Assembly: GCA_963644945.1 (NCBI GenBank)
Contig: CAVIQK010000005.1
Span: 49,222 to 113,221 of the forward strand
Length of the DNA: 64,000 nt
Source of the DNA: CAVIQK01 sp963644945
GTDB lineage: Bacteria; Bacillota; Clostridia; Christensenellales; DTU072
Direction: 5' to 3'
In this document: positions 17,670 through 26,410 of the stretch, in pieces
How the letters are laid out: each line of letters starts with the position of its first letter
Numbering within the stretch: position 1 is the first letter of the stretch
Notes under the pieces: model-generated
Seen by the model: only the letters and a program-made list of their open reading frames with translations
Databases searched by the model: none
What the model was told of the DNA's origin: nothing
Program-made: the position numbers and the translations under genes

Positions 17670-18083
17670 CTAAAATTTATCGAGATATGCTTGCAATATT
17701 AGTGTTGCGGCGATTTTATCAACAACTTTTTTTCTATTTTCCCGTCTGACACCGCCTTCAATTAGGACTTTTTCGGCTATAACCGTCGTAAGTCTTTCAT
17801 CTTGATACACAACAGGAAGTCCTGTTTTTTCGTGCAGCATTTCGCCCCATTTTCTAGAAAACTCAACCCTAGGACCTTCTGTTCCGTCCATGTTTATAGG
17901 GAGACCTATAATAATCGTGTCGCAATCATATTTCTTGCATGCGGCTACTAAATATTCAAGATCCTTTTCTTCGTTGTTCTTTTGTCTAACGTATGTCTCT
18001 TGTCCGTTGGCGATAATGCCCATCACATCGGATGTCGCTATTCCTATTCGAACATCTCCTAAATCGAACGCTATTTTTCTCAT
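17670..18083 (-). CDS. ruvX: RuvX/YqgF-type pre-16S rRNA nuclease or Holliday junction resolvase-like protein
   Basis: The 137-residue RNase H-like protein begins IAFDLGDVRIGIATSD, giving the first catalytic Asp, and has IIIGLPINMDGTEGPR and VYQDERLTTVIAE, the standard family motifs. The family is best supported as a 16S rRNA 5'-end processing nuclease. It follows rubrerythrin with a 20-bp gap and ends just before the rpsB promoter. Confidence 0.92.
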   Translation of the reverse strand: MRKIAFDLGDVRIGIATSDVMGIIANGQETYVRQKNNEEKDLEYLVAACKKYDCDTIIIGLPINMDGTEGPRVEFSRKWGEMLHEKTGLPVVYQDERLTTVIAEKVLIEGGVRRENRKKVVDKIAATLILQAYLDKF

Positions 18084-18103
18084 TTTGGTATTTTATTGCA
18101 AAG

Positions 18104-18643
18104 TTAATAGTTGATTTTGAACAATTCAAAATACGATTGCGGATGATCGCACACGTCACATTGTTTAGGAGCATCTTTCGACAAAACGATATTGCCACAG
18201 TTGCGGCATTTCCATGCGACTATTTCATCTTTTTTGAAGACTGAATCGTTGTTGATTGCTTGAGCCAAGGCTCTAAATCTTTCTTCGTGTGCTTGTTCTA
18301 CTTTTGCAACTCCCAAGAATTTTTCGGCAAGATCCGGAAATCCTTCTAGTCTTGCGGTGTCTGCAAATTCTCTATACATAGCGGTCCATTCTTCATTTTC
18401 ACCTTGTGCGGCAGTCAATAAATTTTCATAGGTCGAACCACTGTTTTCGCCTAATGCCTTAAACCACATTTTCGCATGTTCTTTTTCATTTAGAGCAGTT
18501 TCTTGAAAAATTGCAGATATTTGTTCATATCCTTCTTTTTTTGCCGTAGATGAAAAATAATCATATTTGTTACGGGCTTGGCTTTCGCCTGCAAAAGCAG
18601 TCAACAAATTCTTTTCGGTTTGTGTTCCTTTTAATTCTTTCAT
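18104..18643 (-). CDS. Rubrerythrin
   Basis: Rubrerythrin reduces hydrogen peroxide in anaerobes with a diiron site and a rubredoxin-like FeCys4 site. The N-terminal ferritin-like part shows the iron-ligand helices with [19 protein letters not shown] and VEQAHEERF. The C-terminal rubredoxin-like domain has CRNCGNIV and [12 protein letters not shown]. At 179 residues it is a normal short rubrerythrin. AAAGGAG precedes the ATG. It follows rarA by 12 bp and supports an anaerobic lifestyle. Confidence 0.94.
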   Translation of the reverse strand: MKELKGTQTEKNLLTAFAGESQARNKYDYFSSTAKKEGYEQISAIFQETALNEKEHAKMWFKALGENSGSTYENLLTAAQGENEEWTAMYREFADTARLEGFPDLAEKFLGVAKVEQAHEERFRALAQAINNDSVFKKDEIVAWKCRNCGNIVLSKDAPKQCDVCDHPQSYFELFKINY

Positions 18644-18655
18644 AAATGTTCTCCT

Positions 18656-19933
18656 TTATTTTTGCGTTTTTAAGACTTTTACATCTTTTTCTTTGCCATT
18701 TTTTGATGGCACATAAAATATTTGAGATTTTATACTGTCGGGTAAATATTGCTGGTCAACATATCCACCGTAGTCGTGCGGATATTTATATCCTGATACT
18801 TTTTGATCGCCCTTAAAATTTTTATCCCTTAGATACATTGGAATGTCGTCATGACACTCTTTGGCAAATTTTTCTGCCGAATATAGGGCATTTACAACTG
18901 AATTAGATTTCGGTGCCAAACATACATATATGATTGCTTCTGTCAAAGGAATTCGTCCTTCGGGATACCCTAATTTTTCATAAGCAATCATTGCGTTGGT
19001 AGCAACAACGAGTGCATTGGGATCGGCAAGACCTACATCTTCTGCCGAATGAACAATGAGGCGCCTACAAACCAGCAACGGATCGCAACCTGCTTCAATG
19101 AGCCTTTCCGCATAATAGACGGCAGCATCGGGATCACTACCTCTCAAACTTTTGCAAAATGCTGACAAAATATCGTAATAGAGTGATTCGTCCACATTCA
19201 TGGCTTTATGCGATACACATTGTTCTGCGATTTCTAATGTTATTTTTATTACACCGGATTCATTTAGAGGTGTTGTCAAAACCGCAAGTTCTAAGGCATT
19301 TAATGCCGATCTCATATCGCCGTTAGAAATGTTTGCAAAATGGTTCAATGCATCATCGTCAATATCAATTGAATAATTGCCGAGCCCTCTTTCTTTATCA
19401 TTGATTGCTCTAATCAGCCCTTTTTTTATATCAAGAGATGTCAAAGGCTTAAAAACAAAGACTCGACATCTAGAAACAATAGCATTTGTCATCGATACAT
19501 AGGGATTTTCGGTTGTAGAACCGATGAATACTATTTCTCCTTTCTCTATTGCCGACAAAACACAATCTGACTGTGATTTGTTCCATCTGTGACATTCATC
19601 GAGAAGCAAATATGTTTTTTGACCATATAGACTTAGTCTTGAAACAGCATTGTCAATTATTTTCTTTGCATCGGCAACACCCGAAGAAACAGCATTAAGT
19701 TTTTCATAAGCGCTTTTCGTGCAATTGGCAACGATATTGGCAAGTGTTGTTTTCCCGCACCCGGGAGGACCATAGAAAATACAACTACCTAAGCGATCTG
19801 CCTCGATAGCTCTACGTAAAAAACCATTTTTTCCAACGATATGTTCTTGACCAAAAAACTCGTCCAATGTACGAGGTCTCATTCGTTCTGCTAAAGGAGC
19901 TTTATTTTCTTTTATTGCATCGAACAAATCCAT
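18656..19933 (-). CDS. rarA: Replication-associated recombination protein A (RarA/MgsA AAA+ ATPase)
   Basis: RarA acts at stalled replication forks. The AAA+ core shows Walker A GPPGCGKTT near residue 55, Walker B LLLDECHRW near 107, GSTTENP sensor region and arginine finger context RCRVF, followed by the clamp-loader-like C-terminal domains with GSDPDAAVYYAERLIEAG. The length of 425 matches the family. The ATG at 19933 matches the conserved N-terminus, has no ribosome binding site, and lies directly at the predicted transcription start, so the mRNA may be leaderless. Confidence 0.94.
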   Translation of the reverse strand: MDLFDAIKENKAPLAERMRPRTLDEFFGQEHIVGKNGFLRRAIEADRLGSCIFYGPPGCGKTTLANIVANCTKSAYEKLNAVSSGVADAKKIIDNAVSRLSLYGQKTYLLLDECHRWNKSQSDCVLSAIEKGEIVFIGSTTENPYVSMTNAIVSRCRVFVFKPLTSLDIKKGLIRAINDKERGLGNYSIDIDDDALNHFANISNGDMRSALNALELAVLTTPLNESGVIKITLEIAEQCVSHKAMNVDESLYYDILSAFCKSLRGSDPDAAVYYAERLIEAGCDPLLVCRRLIVHSAEDVGLADPNALVVATNAMIAYEKLGYPEGRIPLTEAIIYVCLAPKSNSVVNALYSAEKFAKECHDDIPMYLRDKNFKGDQKVSGYKYPHDYGGYVDQQYLPDSIKSQIFYVPSKNGKEKDVKVLKTQK

Positions 19934-19939
19934 GATGTA

Positions 19940-19968
19940 AATATACCATGAATGAATAGTAATTTCAA
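19940..19968 (-). promoter_or_regulatory. Promoter placing the start site at the rarA ATG
   Basis: TTGAAA (19963-19968), 17-nt spacer, TATATT (19940-19945) on the minus strand. The -10 box ends 6 nt before the rarA start codon. The remaining 19969-20181 is AT-rich and I see no gene or structured element in it. Confidence 0.65.
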
Positions 19969-20181
19969 GTCAATTTCATAAATTGACATTTGACATCAAA
20001 GGACTAAAAAATTACAAAATTTAACACAAAAAATTATCATGTTGTATTCTTAATTATGCAATGTTTCGTAATAATCGACGTGCAGATTTTTGCTAAATTT
20101 AAGAGTTTTCCTCTCTTTTTCGAATTATTTTTCTAAAACTAATAAATTTATTTGAATAAATTAAACACATAACTAAATGAG

Positions 20182-20210
20182 TTGATTTTTTTCTTTACTC
20201 GTGATAAAAT
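20182..20210 (+). promoter_or_regulatory. Promoter for rnpB
   Basis: TTGATT (20182-20187), a 17-nt spacer and TAAAAT (20205-20210) on the plus strand. Transcription would start at about 20217, exactly at the 5' strand of the RNase P RNA closing helix. Confidence 0.78.
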
Positions 20211-20216
20211 GTAAAG

Positions 20217-20532
20217 CGAGTTACACAGATGACTGCGGTTTTATACCGAGGAAAGTCCGAGCATCATAGGGCAAGACGACAGTTAACGGCTGCCGGAGGC
20301 GACTCTAGGGATAGTGCAACAGAAATATACCGCCATTTAATGGTAAGGATGGAAAGGCGAGGTAAGAGCTCACCGAGAGGTTGGTAACAACCTTTGCAAT
20401 GTAAACCCCGTCCGATGCAAGACTGAAACCAATGGATTGCCCGTCCGGTTTCTTTGGTCGCTTGAACATATCGGTGACGATATGTCTAGATAGATGGTCA
20501 TCAAAACAGAACTCGGCTTACGGGTAACTCAA
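20217..20532 (+). ncRNA. rnpB: RNase P RNA (type A)
   Basis: The catalytic RNA of RNase P, which matures tRNA 5' ends. The conserved 5' core GAGGAAAGTCCGAGC with ATAGGGCA, the central GTGCAACAGAAA and ACCGCC, and the 3' core AGATAGATGGTC...ACAGAACTCGGCTTAC are all present. P1 closes by GAGTTAC near the 5' end pairing with GTAACTC at 20524-20530. The ATAGGGCA layout after the 5' core matches the ancestral type A rather than the Bacillus type B. It is the only plus-strand gene in the first 33 kb. Confidence 0.95.
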
Positions 20533-20536
20533 TCTT

Positions 20537-20563
20537 ATTCGCCTCTATAGGGCGAATTTTTTT
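20537..20563 (+). terminator. Intrinsic terminator of rnpB
   Basis: A 7-bp stem (ATTCGCC / GGCGAAT) with a short loop is followed by a run of Ts on the plus strand directly after the RNase P RNA. Confidence 0.88.
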
Positions 20564-20572
20564 ATAAAAATA

Positions 20573-20595
20573 TATGAGCAGTTTTGCTGCTCATA
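20573..20595 (-). terminator. Terminator downstream of nrdR
   Basis: A 9-bp perfect stem (TATGAGCAG / CTGCTCATA) with a 5-nt loop is followed on the minus strand by a T-rich stretch. It ends the ftsQ-ftsA-ftsZ-nrdR unit and could also act on the plus strand as a backup for rnpB. Confidence 0.72.
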
Positions 20596-20639
20596 CATTT
20601 ATTGTGATAATTAATTAACTTATTGATTGATTTTTTAGA

Positions 20640-21101
20640 CTACTTTTCTTCTTTCTTTACAAGAGATTCTATCGCTTGTAAAAATGTATTGATATCCTTA
20701 AATTCTCTATGCACGCTTGCAAATCTAACATAAGCAACTTCATCGATTTTTACTAAGGCATCCATAACCAATTCGCCAATTTTTTTTGATGTAATTTCTT
20801 GTGCAAAACTGTTGTGAATATACTTTTCGATGTCAGATACAATTTCTTCTATTTGTACTGCCGAAACAGGCCTTTTTTCGCAAGCTTTCAATATACCGCT
20901 TTTAACTTTTTCTCTATCAAACGTTTGTCTGTTTCCATTGTTTTTTACAACCAAAACAGGGGTTAGTTCTATTTTTTCATAAGTGGTATATCTCTTTCCA
21001 CAACTTTCACATTCTCTTCTTCTTCTAATCGCCGTTCCGTCATCTGAAATTCTGGAATCAATGACTTTGGAATCAAGATTTGAACAATAAGGACATTTCA
21101 T
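20640..21101 (-). CDS. nrdR: Transcriptional repressor NrdR
   Basis: NrdR represses ribonucleotide reductase genes in response to (d)ATP. The N-terminal zinc ribbon has CPYC (residues 3-6) and CESCGKRYTTYE with the RRRREC basic patch, followed by the ATP-cone domain starting VVKNNGNRQTFDREKVKSGI. The length of 153 is normal. GAGGTGAG precedes the ATG, 12 bp after ftsZ. No NrdR boxes were recognised in this window. Confidence 0.95.
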   Translation of the reverse strand: MKCPYCSNLDSKVIDSRISDDGTAIRRRRECESCGKRYTTYEKIELTPVLVVKNNGNRQTFDREKVKSGILKACEKRPVSAVQIEEIVSDIEKYIHNSFAQEITSKKIGELVMDALVKIDEVAYVRFASVHREFKDINTFLQAIESLVKKEEK

Positions 21102-21113
21102 GTCTCACCTCTT

Positions 21114-22289
21114 TTAGAGTTTTTTAATTTTTTTGATAAACGGAGGCAAAGACTCAAAATCAACTTTCATCCTTGATGTCGGAACATAATCAGGATCTTC
21201 GTCGGCAATTTTCTCCGCATTAGAAGGTGCCGGATCTTCTTTTTTGTCTATATACATATTGTCTATCTTTGTATTACTATCAGCTCTTCCGCCAAGGGTA
21301 TCTCTAAGTCTTGTAGATGCATAAGGGTTGATACCGCTATTGTTTTTCTTTTTATTGTCCATTCCGGTCGCTATAATAGTAACAGAAACTTGATCCTTAA
21401 AATCGGGATCTATTCCGTATCCAAAAATAATATTTGCATCACGAGAAACGGATCCGCTAACAATTTCTGCAGCATCTTCAACTTGGCTAAGGCATAAGGT
21501 TCTATCCCCTACGATGTATAAAATAACGCCTGTAGCCCCTTCAATAGTCGTTTCTAGTAAAGAGCTTTGAGAGGCTTGTTTTATAGCGTCAATGACCTTG
21601 TTTGCCCCTTTTGCGCACCCCATACCTATATGGGCTGTTGCACTATTTTGAAGAACATTTTTTATATCTGCAAAATCAAGATTTATCAATCCGTTGCGAA
21701 CAATTATGTCTGTTACTCCTAATATTGCTTGTTTTAACACATCGTCAATAACCATAAAGGCTTTTATAAGTGTTGCATCTTTAGGCAAGATTTCTCCTAC
21801 CTTTTCATTAGGTATTACAATAAGAGTGTCAACGTATTTTTTCAACTCTTCAATGCCACTCTCGGCATTTGCAATTCTTCTGCTTCCTTCATAACGAGTG
21901 AAAGGTTTGGTGACAACAGCAACAGTCAAAATGCCCATTTCTTTGGCTACTCTTGCAACTACCGGTGCGGCTCCTGTTCCGGTTCCTCCGCCCATACCTG
22001 CAGTAATAAACAATAAATTCGTGTCTTTGATAACGTCTTTTATGTCTTCGATAGACTCTTCTGCCGCACGTTTTCCAATATCGGGATCAGAACCTGCTCC
22101 AAGTCCGGAAGTAAGCTCTACACCTAATTGTACCTTAGTTGCTGCTTTAGAAACATTTAATGCTTGTAAGTCGGTGTTCATTGAAATAAATTCGCAAGTA
22201 TTTACTCCCGATATTATCATTCTGTTGACAGCATTTCCACCGCCTCCACCGACGCCTACAACTTTAATTACTGCACCTTTGTTGTTCAT
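21114..22289 (-). CDS. ftsZ: Cell division protein FtsZ
   Basis: FtsZ is the tubulin-like GTPase of the division ring. The GTP-binding motifs are clear: VGVGGGGGNAVNRM near residue 10, the tubulin signature GGGTGTGAAPVVA near 101, and NLDFADIKNVL. The C-terminal linker after about 320 is short and ends with the conserved tail ESLPPFIKKIKKL, which normally binds FtsA, so the tail-FtsA contact may be retained. AGGAGGCAAC precedes the ATG at good spacing. Confidence 0.97.
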   Translation of the reverse strand: MNNKGAVIKVVGVGGGGGNAVNRMIISGVNTCEFISMNTDLQALNVSKAATKVQLGVELTSGLGAGSDPDIGKRAAEESIEDIKDVIKDTNLLFITAGMGGGTGTGAAPVVARVAKEMGILTVAVVTKPFTRYEGSRRIANAESGIEELKKYVDTLIVIPNEKVGEILPKDATLIKAFMVIDDVLKQAILGVTDIIVRNGLINLDFADIKNVLQNSATAHIGMGCAKGANKVIDAIKQASQSSLLETTIEGATGVILYIVGDRTLCLSQVEDAAEIVSGSVSRDANIIFGYGIDPDFKDQVSVTIIATGMDNKKKNNSGINPYASTRLRDTLGGRADSNTKIDNMYIDKKEDPAPSNAEKIADEDPDYVPTSRMKVDFESLPPFIKKIKKL

Positions 22290-22300
22290 TGTGTTGCCTC

Positions 22301-23461
22301 CTATATGTTAAAAAGAGAACGTATTTTTTCTAAAATACTCATATTTTTTTGAAATTCTTCTGTATATACCATGAGAGATTCAATTAATGCATCGCTTGCG
22401 GAATTGAGTTCTGTATGCATTGGCGATACTATCACTACAAATCTGTTGAGAATTTGTTCTATAATACTTTTTACGCCTATTATGTTGCCGATTCCGTCTC
22501 CTGTCAAAGCAATTGAAACATTTTCATCGATATTTTTATTTATTTTTTCGATGGCTTTTTTGATACAATCCGAAACAAGATACAACACATCTAGACATGC
22601 AGCATGAACATCGCTCATAAGATAATTCTTGGTAGATCCGTTGAAATTCAATGTATAAACAGAATCTTCCGAAAAATCTATATTTAGGTTTATTTTATTT
22701 AATAATTCTAGCGACTCGGCATACGTAATATTGAGTCTGTCCATGAGTTCTGAAACAATGTAAGCCGTACCGACAGGGAAAGTTGCACTAAACAATACAC
22801 TATCGTCTTTTACATAGGTAACCGAAGTGGACATAAAGTCAGAATCAACTAAAATAGCTCCTCGCCCGGAAAGTTCTCTGGGTAATACATACAATGCTTC
22901 GGACAGTATTGTCGGGCAATACTCAACCTTTACATTGATATTTTTCGCTATCATATCAAACAAATCTACAAAGTATTTGTCGGCAAGTATATATGACAAA
23001 TCGGCAACGACATTTTTTGTTACCATTCCTACTATATCACTTGCCTTTTCCAAACTATCCGTTCCATAAAAATTGGGAGTGCACACCAAAGCCACAAATT
23101 TTCCTTTGGACGTATATGTGTCCCCATATTTATGAATTTTTTCAATAATTTTGGGGGTAATTTTGCAAGCATTCTCAAAATTGTAGCGCACTTTTTTGTT
23201 TACGACCGGAGTAAACTCTCCAGGTACGCCAACAGTGATTGTCTTGATTTTTACTCCAACATATTGTTCGGCATTTTTTACAAGTGTTTTGACAGCATCA
23301 AGAACACTGTCTTCGTCAAAGAATTTGCCGTCAGTATATCCGTCATATTTCAAATCTTCTCTATAAAGTACACGAAAAACTTTACCATCCTCTTTTGACA
23401 AAAGAATTGTAATTTTGTCTGACTTGATATTAAGACTTGTATTTATAAATAATTTACTCAT
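22301..23461 (-). CDS. Divergent FtsA-like actin-fold protein
   Basis: Position (between ftsQ and ftsZ), length (386 residues), an actin/HSP70-type fold pattern and a C-terminal amphipathic helix (MSILEKIRSLFNI, the membrane-targeting element) identify an FtsA homologue. The phosphate-binding loop that is normally a DIGGGTT-like motif reads VDSDFMSTS at about 205-213, without the glycines, while the adenosine loop keeps TGDGIGN. ATP binding may therefore be weak or lost. FtsA normally links FtsZ to the membrane. Start: ATG at 23461 with AGGTG upstream; the GTG three codons earlier lies within that site. Confidence 0.78.
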   Translation of the reverse strand: MSKLFINTSLNIKSDKITILLSKEDGKVFRVLYREDLKYDGYTDGKFFDEDSVLDAVKTLVKNAEQYVGVKIKTITVGVPGEFTPVVNKKVRYNFENACKITPKIIEKIHKYGDTYTSKGKFVALVCTPNFYGTDSLEKASDIVGMVTKNVVADLSYILADKYFVDLFDMIAKNINVKVEYCPTILSEALYVLPRELSGRGAILVDSDFMSTSVTYVKDDSVLFSATFPVGTAYIVSELMDRLNITYAESLELLNKINLNIDFSEDSVYTLNFNGSTKNYLMSDVHAACLDVLYLVSDCIKKAIEKINKNIDENVSIALTGDGIGNIIGVKSIIEQILNRFVVIVSPMHTELNSASDALIESLMVYTEEFQKNMSILEKIRSLFNI

Positions 23462-23547
23462 TATATTCACCTAAATCGAAGACAACTTTAACGTTTTGCA
23501 ATATTTTATATTTTATCATATAAATGATAAATCGTCAATCTTACCTT

Positions 23548-24258
23548 TTATATGGTTAAATCGTGTCTATCTATCTCATTGATATTGTAGAACGATTCTA
23601 ATTTGCTTTTTACAGTTGAAAGCAGTGTTGAATTTGTATTGTTTGCCGCTACATCAATCTTAAAACTCACATTACTGAAGTTTCTCAACTTGACATAAAC
23701 GTATTTTTTTTCTGCATCAAATTTTATCTCGCTAACCAAAGTAAAAAATCCGCTGTCGTCAAAATCATTATTGTAAAATGCATAGGTTAGACTTCTGACA
23801 AATTTCAATTCATTGATATTCAGAGAGTTTTCGATTTCGATTCCGACTATATCTATTAAATCTTTATATGATTCGGAATTTTCAACTACTTCTTGTATCT
23901 TAAAATCGGCATCAGTCGGGATCACTTTTCCGTCAGATTTATGTACCAAAAACATAGGTTTTAGAACGTCAATGTTTATGATAACCTTATTGGGATATAC
24001 TCTATCAATTGATTTGAGTTGCAATCTGCCGGTTTTAAGTTCGTTGTTTAGACTTTGCTTTGCATATTCGTCTCTTAGCGATAAAATGTTTTCGCCGACT
24101 TTTATTCCACACATATCAGAAATTTCTTTTTCTGTATATTCATCGGTATTTTCGGAAAAATTGACCACAATTTTGTCGATATTAAAAATCTGCCCTACAA
24201 CCGCAATAGCGGATATAAGCGCAAGACCTATTATTATCGCAATAATTCGTTTACCCAT
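23548..24258 (-). CDS. ftsQ: FtsQ/DivIB-like cell division protein
   Basis: The protein has one N-terminal membrane segment (about residues 4-24), then a POTRA-type region (FNIDKIVVNF...YTEKEISDMCGIKVGENILSL) and a conserved-looking FtsQ beta domain (IDRVYPNKVIINIDVLKPMFLV). FtsQ/DivIB bridges the FtsL-FtsB pair at the division site. At 236 residues it is complete. GAGAGA is the likely ribosome binding site. It heads the ftsQ-ftsA-ftsZ-nrdR unit. Confidence 0.8.
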   Translation of the reverse strand: MGKRIIAIIIGLALISAIAVVGQIFNIDKIVVNFSENTDEYTEKEISDMCGIKVGENILSLRDEYAKQSLNNELKTGRLQLKSIDRVYPNKVIINIDVLKPMFLVHKSDGKVIPTDADFKIQEVVENSESYKDLIDIVGIEIENSLNINELKFVRSLTYAFYNNDFDDSGFFTLVSEIKFDAEKKYVYVKLRNFSNVSFKIDVAANNTNSTLLSTVKSKLESFYNINEIDRHDLTI

Positions 24259-24290
24259 AAAAATCTCTCAATTATTTGACTATATATAAT

Positions 24291-24320
24291 AATATATCAC
24301 TCAATATTGTTTTCGTGCAA
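24291..24320 (-). promoter_or_regulatory. Promoter for ftsQ-ftsA-ftsZ-nrdR
   Basis: TTGCAC (24315-24320), 18-nt spacer, TATATT (24291-24296) on the minus strand. The AT-rich 24321-24420 holds no recognisable gene. Confidence 0.55.
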
Positions 24321-24420
24321 CTTATTTTTATTCATATTGAGTTGATTTTTATGTTTTTATGTTCAAACAACAATATTTTACACTGAGTAAACAACTAATT
24401 GCTTATAGAGAAAACGATTT

Positions 24421-24440
24421 GAATAACCCGAAAGTTATTC
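24421..24440 (-). terminator. Possible weak terminator overlapping a stop codon
   Basis: A 7-bp stem (GAATAAC / GTTATTC) with a 6-nt loop includes the stop codon of the membrane protein at 24435-24980; a short T-rich stretch follows on the minus strand. Confidence 0.4.
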
Positions 24441-24980
24441 AAACCATTTTACAAAATCTTCGTTGTTGTCATCGTCCATTGATTCAACAGTTTCAACGGT
24501 ATGCTCTTCGGCATCAACTACCGGTTTTTTCAAGAAAGTGTTTACCGCAATCAACATAAACGCAACAATCGCAACAACCAACACGTAAGTCGCAACAAAG
24601 ATTTTTCCGTATTTTGTTAATTTCCCGGGGATTTTTGAGACAACTTGCGATTTTTTGTTTTGTCCGACTGCTTTCTTTTTAGAATCAAGAAATTCCTCTC
24701 TTGTCAAAACTTTTTCGGTTTTACTTGTACGATTTAATACACTTTCCATATATTGATCATAATCGTCATAAGATTGTGCAGAACTAGACATTACCATATC
24801 ATTATTTGATACTGCTTCATAAGACGATGAATAATCATCGACATCATAAAAATCTTTTTCATTGCTAAAAGTTTTTTCTTGTTTTCCTAGCAAAAATCTA
24901 TCATAGTCGGTAAGAGTAATACTATTCGCAATGCGATCAATATTTGCACACGATTCATTATTTCTTCTTATAGTAACCAT
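24435..24980 (-). CDS. Unknown single-pass membrane protein at the ftsL position
   Basis: I do not recognise this family. The 181-residue protein has a long acidic, Ser/Tyr/Asp-rich N-terminal cytosolic part (1-110), a basic patch (about 100-125), one membrane segment at about 126-149 (YGKIFVATYVLVVAIVAFML) and a short acidic C-terminus (150-181). It stands directly after rsmH, where Firmicutes usually carry ftsL. FtsL has a short N-terminus and an external coiled coil; here the external part is only about 30 acidic residues without heptads, so FtsL homology is not shown. A division role is inferred from position only. AGGAGG lies before the ATG. Confidence 0.7.
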   Translation of the reverse strand: MVTIRRNNESCANIDRIANSITLTDYDRFLLGKQEKTFSNEKDFYDVDDYSSSYEAVSNNDMVMSSSAQSYDDYDQYMESVLNRTSKTEKVLTREEFLDSKKKAVGQNKKSQVVSKIPGKLTKYGKIFVATYVLVVAIVAFMLIAVNTFLKKPVVDAEEHTVETVESMDDDNNEDFVKWFE

Positions 24981-24991
24981 ATTAATTCCTC

Positions 24992-25918
24992 CTAGATCCG
25001 TTCAAAAACTCTTAGTTTTGCGCTTTCAGATCTTTTATTATTTTTTATTTCTTCCTCCGTAGGAAGGATGGGTTTGTTTGTTATTACTATGCCCTCTTGC
25101 TTTTTATCGCAAACACATATCGGTATATTTTTAGGACATATACAATCTAATTCCAAATACTTGAAAGATTGTTTTACTATTCTGTCTTCTAGGCTGTGAA
25201 ATGTAATAATTGCAAATCTACCGCCCGGATTCAACCTTAACGAAATTTTTTCTATAAATTCGCTAAGACCTTTTAATTCATCGTTGACAACTATGCGCAA
25301 CGCTTGAAATACTCGTTTTGCAGGATGACCGCCTTTGTAACTTTTGGGATAGCATCCTTTTATCAAATCTGCCAAATCAAGAGTTGTTTCGATAGGTTTT
25401 TGCGATCGTCTTTCCACTATTTTTGATGCGATTTTCCTAGACAATTTTTCTTCGCCGTACTTGAAAAATATGTCTGATAATTCTTTCTCGGTATAAGTTG
25501 CTATTATATCTTTTGCAGTTATACCTTGCGAACGATCCATTCTCATATCAAGGATCGCATCTTTCATGTATGAGAATCCTCGTTCTGCTTCATCAAGTTG
25601 ATAACTACTCACTCCAAGATCAAGCAATATGCCGTCCACTTTTCCAACTCCGATACTATCTAGTTTTGATTCGATATCTTTATAATCGGAATGGATTAGT
25701 GTATATAATCCCTCAAATCCTTGTAGTCTTTTTTTAGTAGCATCGAGAGCTTCTTGATCTTTATCTACCGCATACAGGTGTCCGGATTTAAGTATTTTTA
25801 CTATTTCAAGGCTGTGACCACCGCCGCCGGCCGTTCCGTCGATATAGACTCCGTTGGGTTTTACATTGAGCGATTTTATTGCTTCTTCTAGTAGAACGCT
25901 TTTATGAGTAAATTCCAT
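24992..25918 (-). CDS. rsmH: 16S rRNA (cytosine-1402-N4)-methyltransferase RsmH
   Basis: RsmH (MraW) methylates C1402 of 16S rRNA using S-adenosylmethionine. The SAM-binding motif DGTAGGGGHS is near residue 28, with LLDLGVSSYQLDEAERGFSY near 100 and the C-terminal FHSLEDRIVKQ. The start is set at the ATG at 25918, which overlaps the mraZ stop by one base (TAATG) and gives the family-like N-terminus MEFTHKSVLLEEAI; an ATG five codons upstream is possible. The partner position after mraZ is universal. Confidence 0.95.
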   Translation of the reverse strand: MEFTHKSVLLEEAIKSLNVKPNGVYIDGTAGGGGHSLEIVKILKSGHLYAVDKDQEALDATKKRLQGFEGLYTLIHSDYKDIESKLDSIGVGKVDGILLDLGVSSYQLDEAERGFSYMKDAILDMRMDRSQGITAKDIIATYTEKELSDIFFKYGEEKLSRKIASKIVERRSQKPIETTLDLADLIKGCYPKSYKGGHPAKRVFQALRIVVNDELKGLSEFIEKISLRLNPGGRFAIITFHSLEDRIVKQSFKYLELDCICPKNIPICVCDKKQEGIVITNKPILPTEEEIKNNKRSESAKLRVFERI

Positions 25919-26352
25919 TATTTGTTTTCGCATTGAGCAATAATCGCTTTGTCGATTTCGTCGGACGTGACCACAAATTGTTCGAATAACTCTTCAGACC
26001 AAACTTCAAGTCTATTTTGCATACCGACTATTACGACATTTTTGTCAATTTTGGCATACGACTTCATATCGGCATTGAGTATAAAACGATGTTGCCCGTC
26101 CAATTCAAATTCCTCTGTTCCTGAACTAAATAGTCTAAGCAATTTTTGTGCAGAAAAATCAGAAATCGGCACATTAGCTATGTTCATTAAAGAAAACATC
26201 TTTTCCATTTGGTCTGCAGACATTATATAGAGACAGTTTTGAGGACCGCGCATAATAACCGGATTCAAAGTTCTTATTTCATCATACTTCGATGGTAATC
26301 TGACTCTATTTTTTTCATCAAGCTTTGCTTTTGCAGAACCGTAAAAAAACAT
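25918..26352 (-). CDS. mraZ: Transcriptional regulator MraZ
   Basis: MraZ is an AbrB-fold DNA-binding ring that represses the dcw promoter. Both repeats carry the DxxxR element: LDEKNRVRLPSKYD near residue 12 and the second copy around LDGQHRFILNADMK near 84. The length of 144 is normal. AAGGAGG stands at good spacing before the ATG. Its own operator boxes are visible upstream. Confidence 0.95.
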   Translation of the reverse strand: MFFYGSAKAKLDEKNRVRLPSKYDEIRTLNPVIMRGPQNCLYIMSADQMEKMFSLMNIANVPISDFSAQKLLRLFSSGTEEFELDGQHRFILNADMKSYAKIDKNVVIVGMQNRLEVWSEELFEQFVVTSDEIDKAIIAQCENK

Positions 26353-26381
26353 TTTCCGCCTCCTTCTAAGATTTCACGATT

Positions 26382-26410
26382 ATTTTATATCATACAATTC
26401 CCACATGCAA
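26382..26410 (-). promoter_or_regulatory. mraZ promoter
   Basis: TTGCAT (26405-26410), a 17-nt spacer and TAAAAT (26382-26387) on the minus strand; the -35 box and spacer lie inside the MraZ operator boxes. Confidence 0.75.

Noticed and set aside
19969..20181. Possible small gene or RNA in the rarA-rnpB gap
   Set aside because: Very AT-rich, stops in all frames at short intervals and no structured element apart from the flanking promoters.
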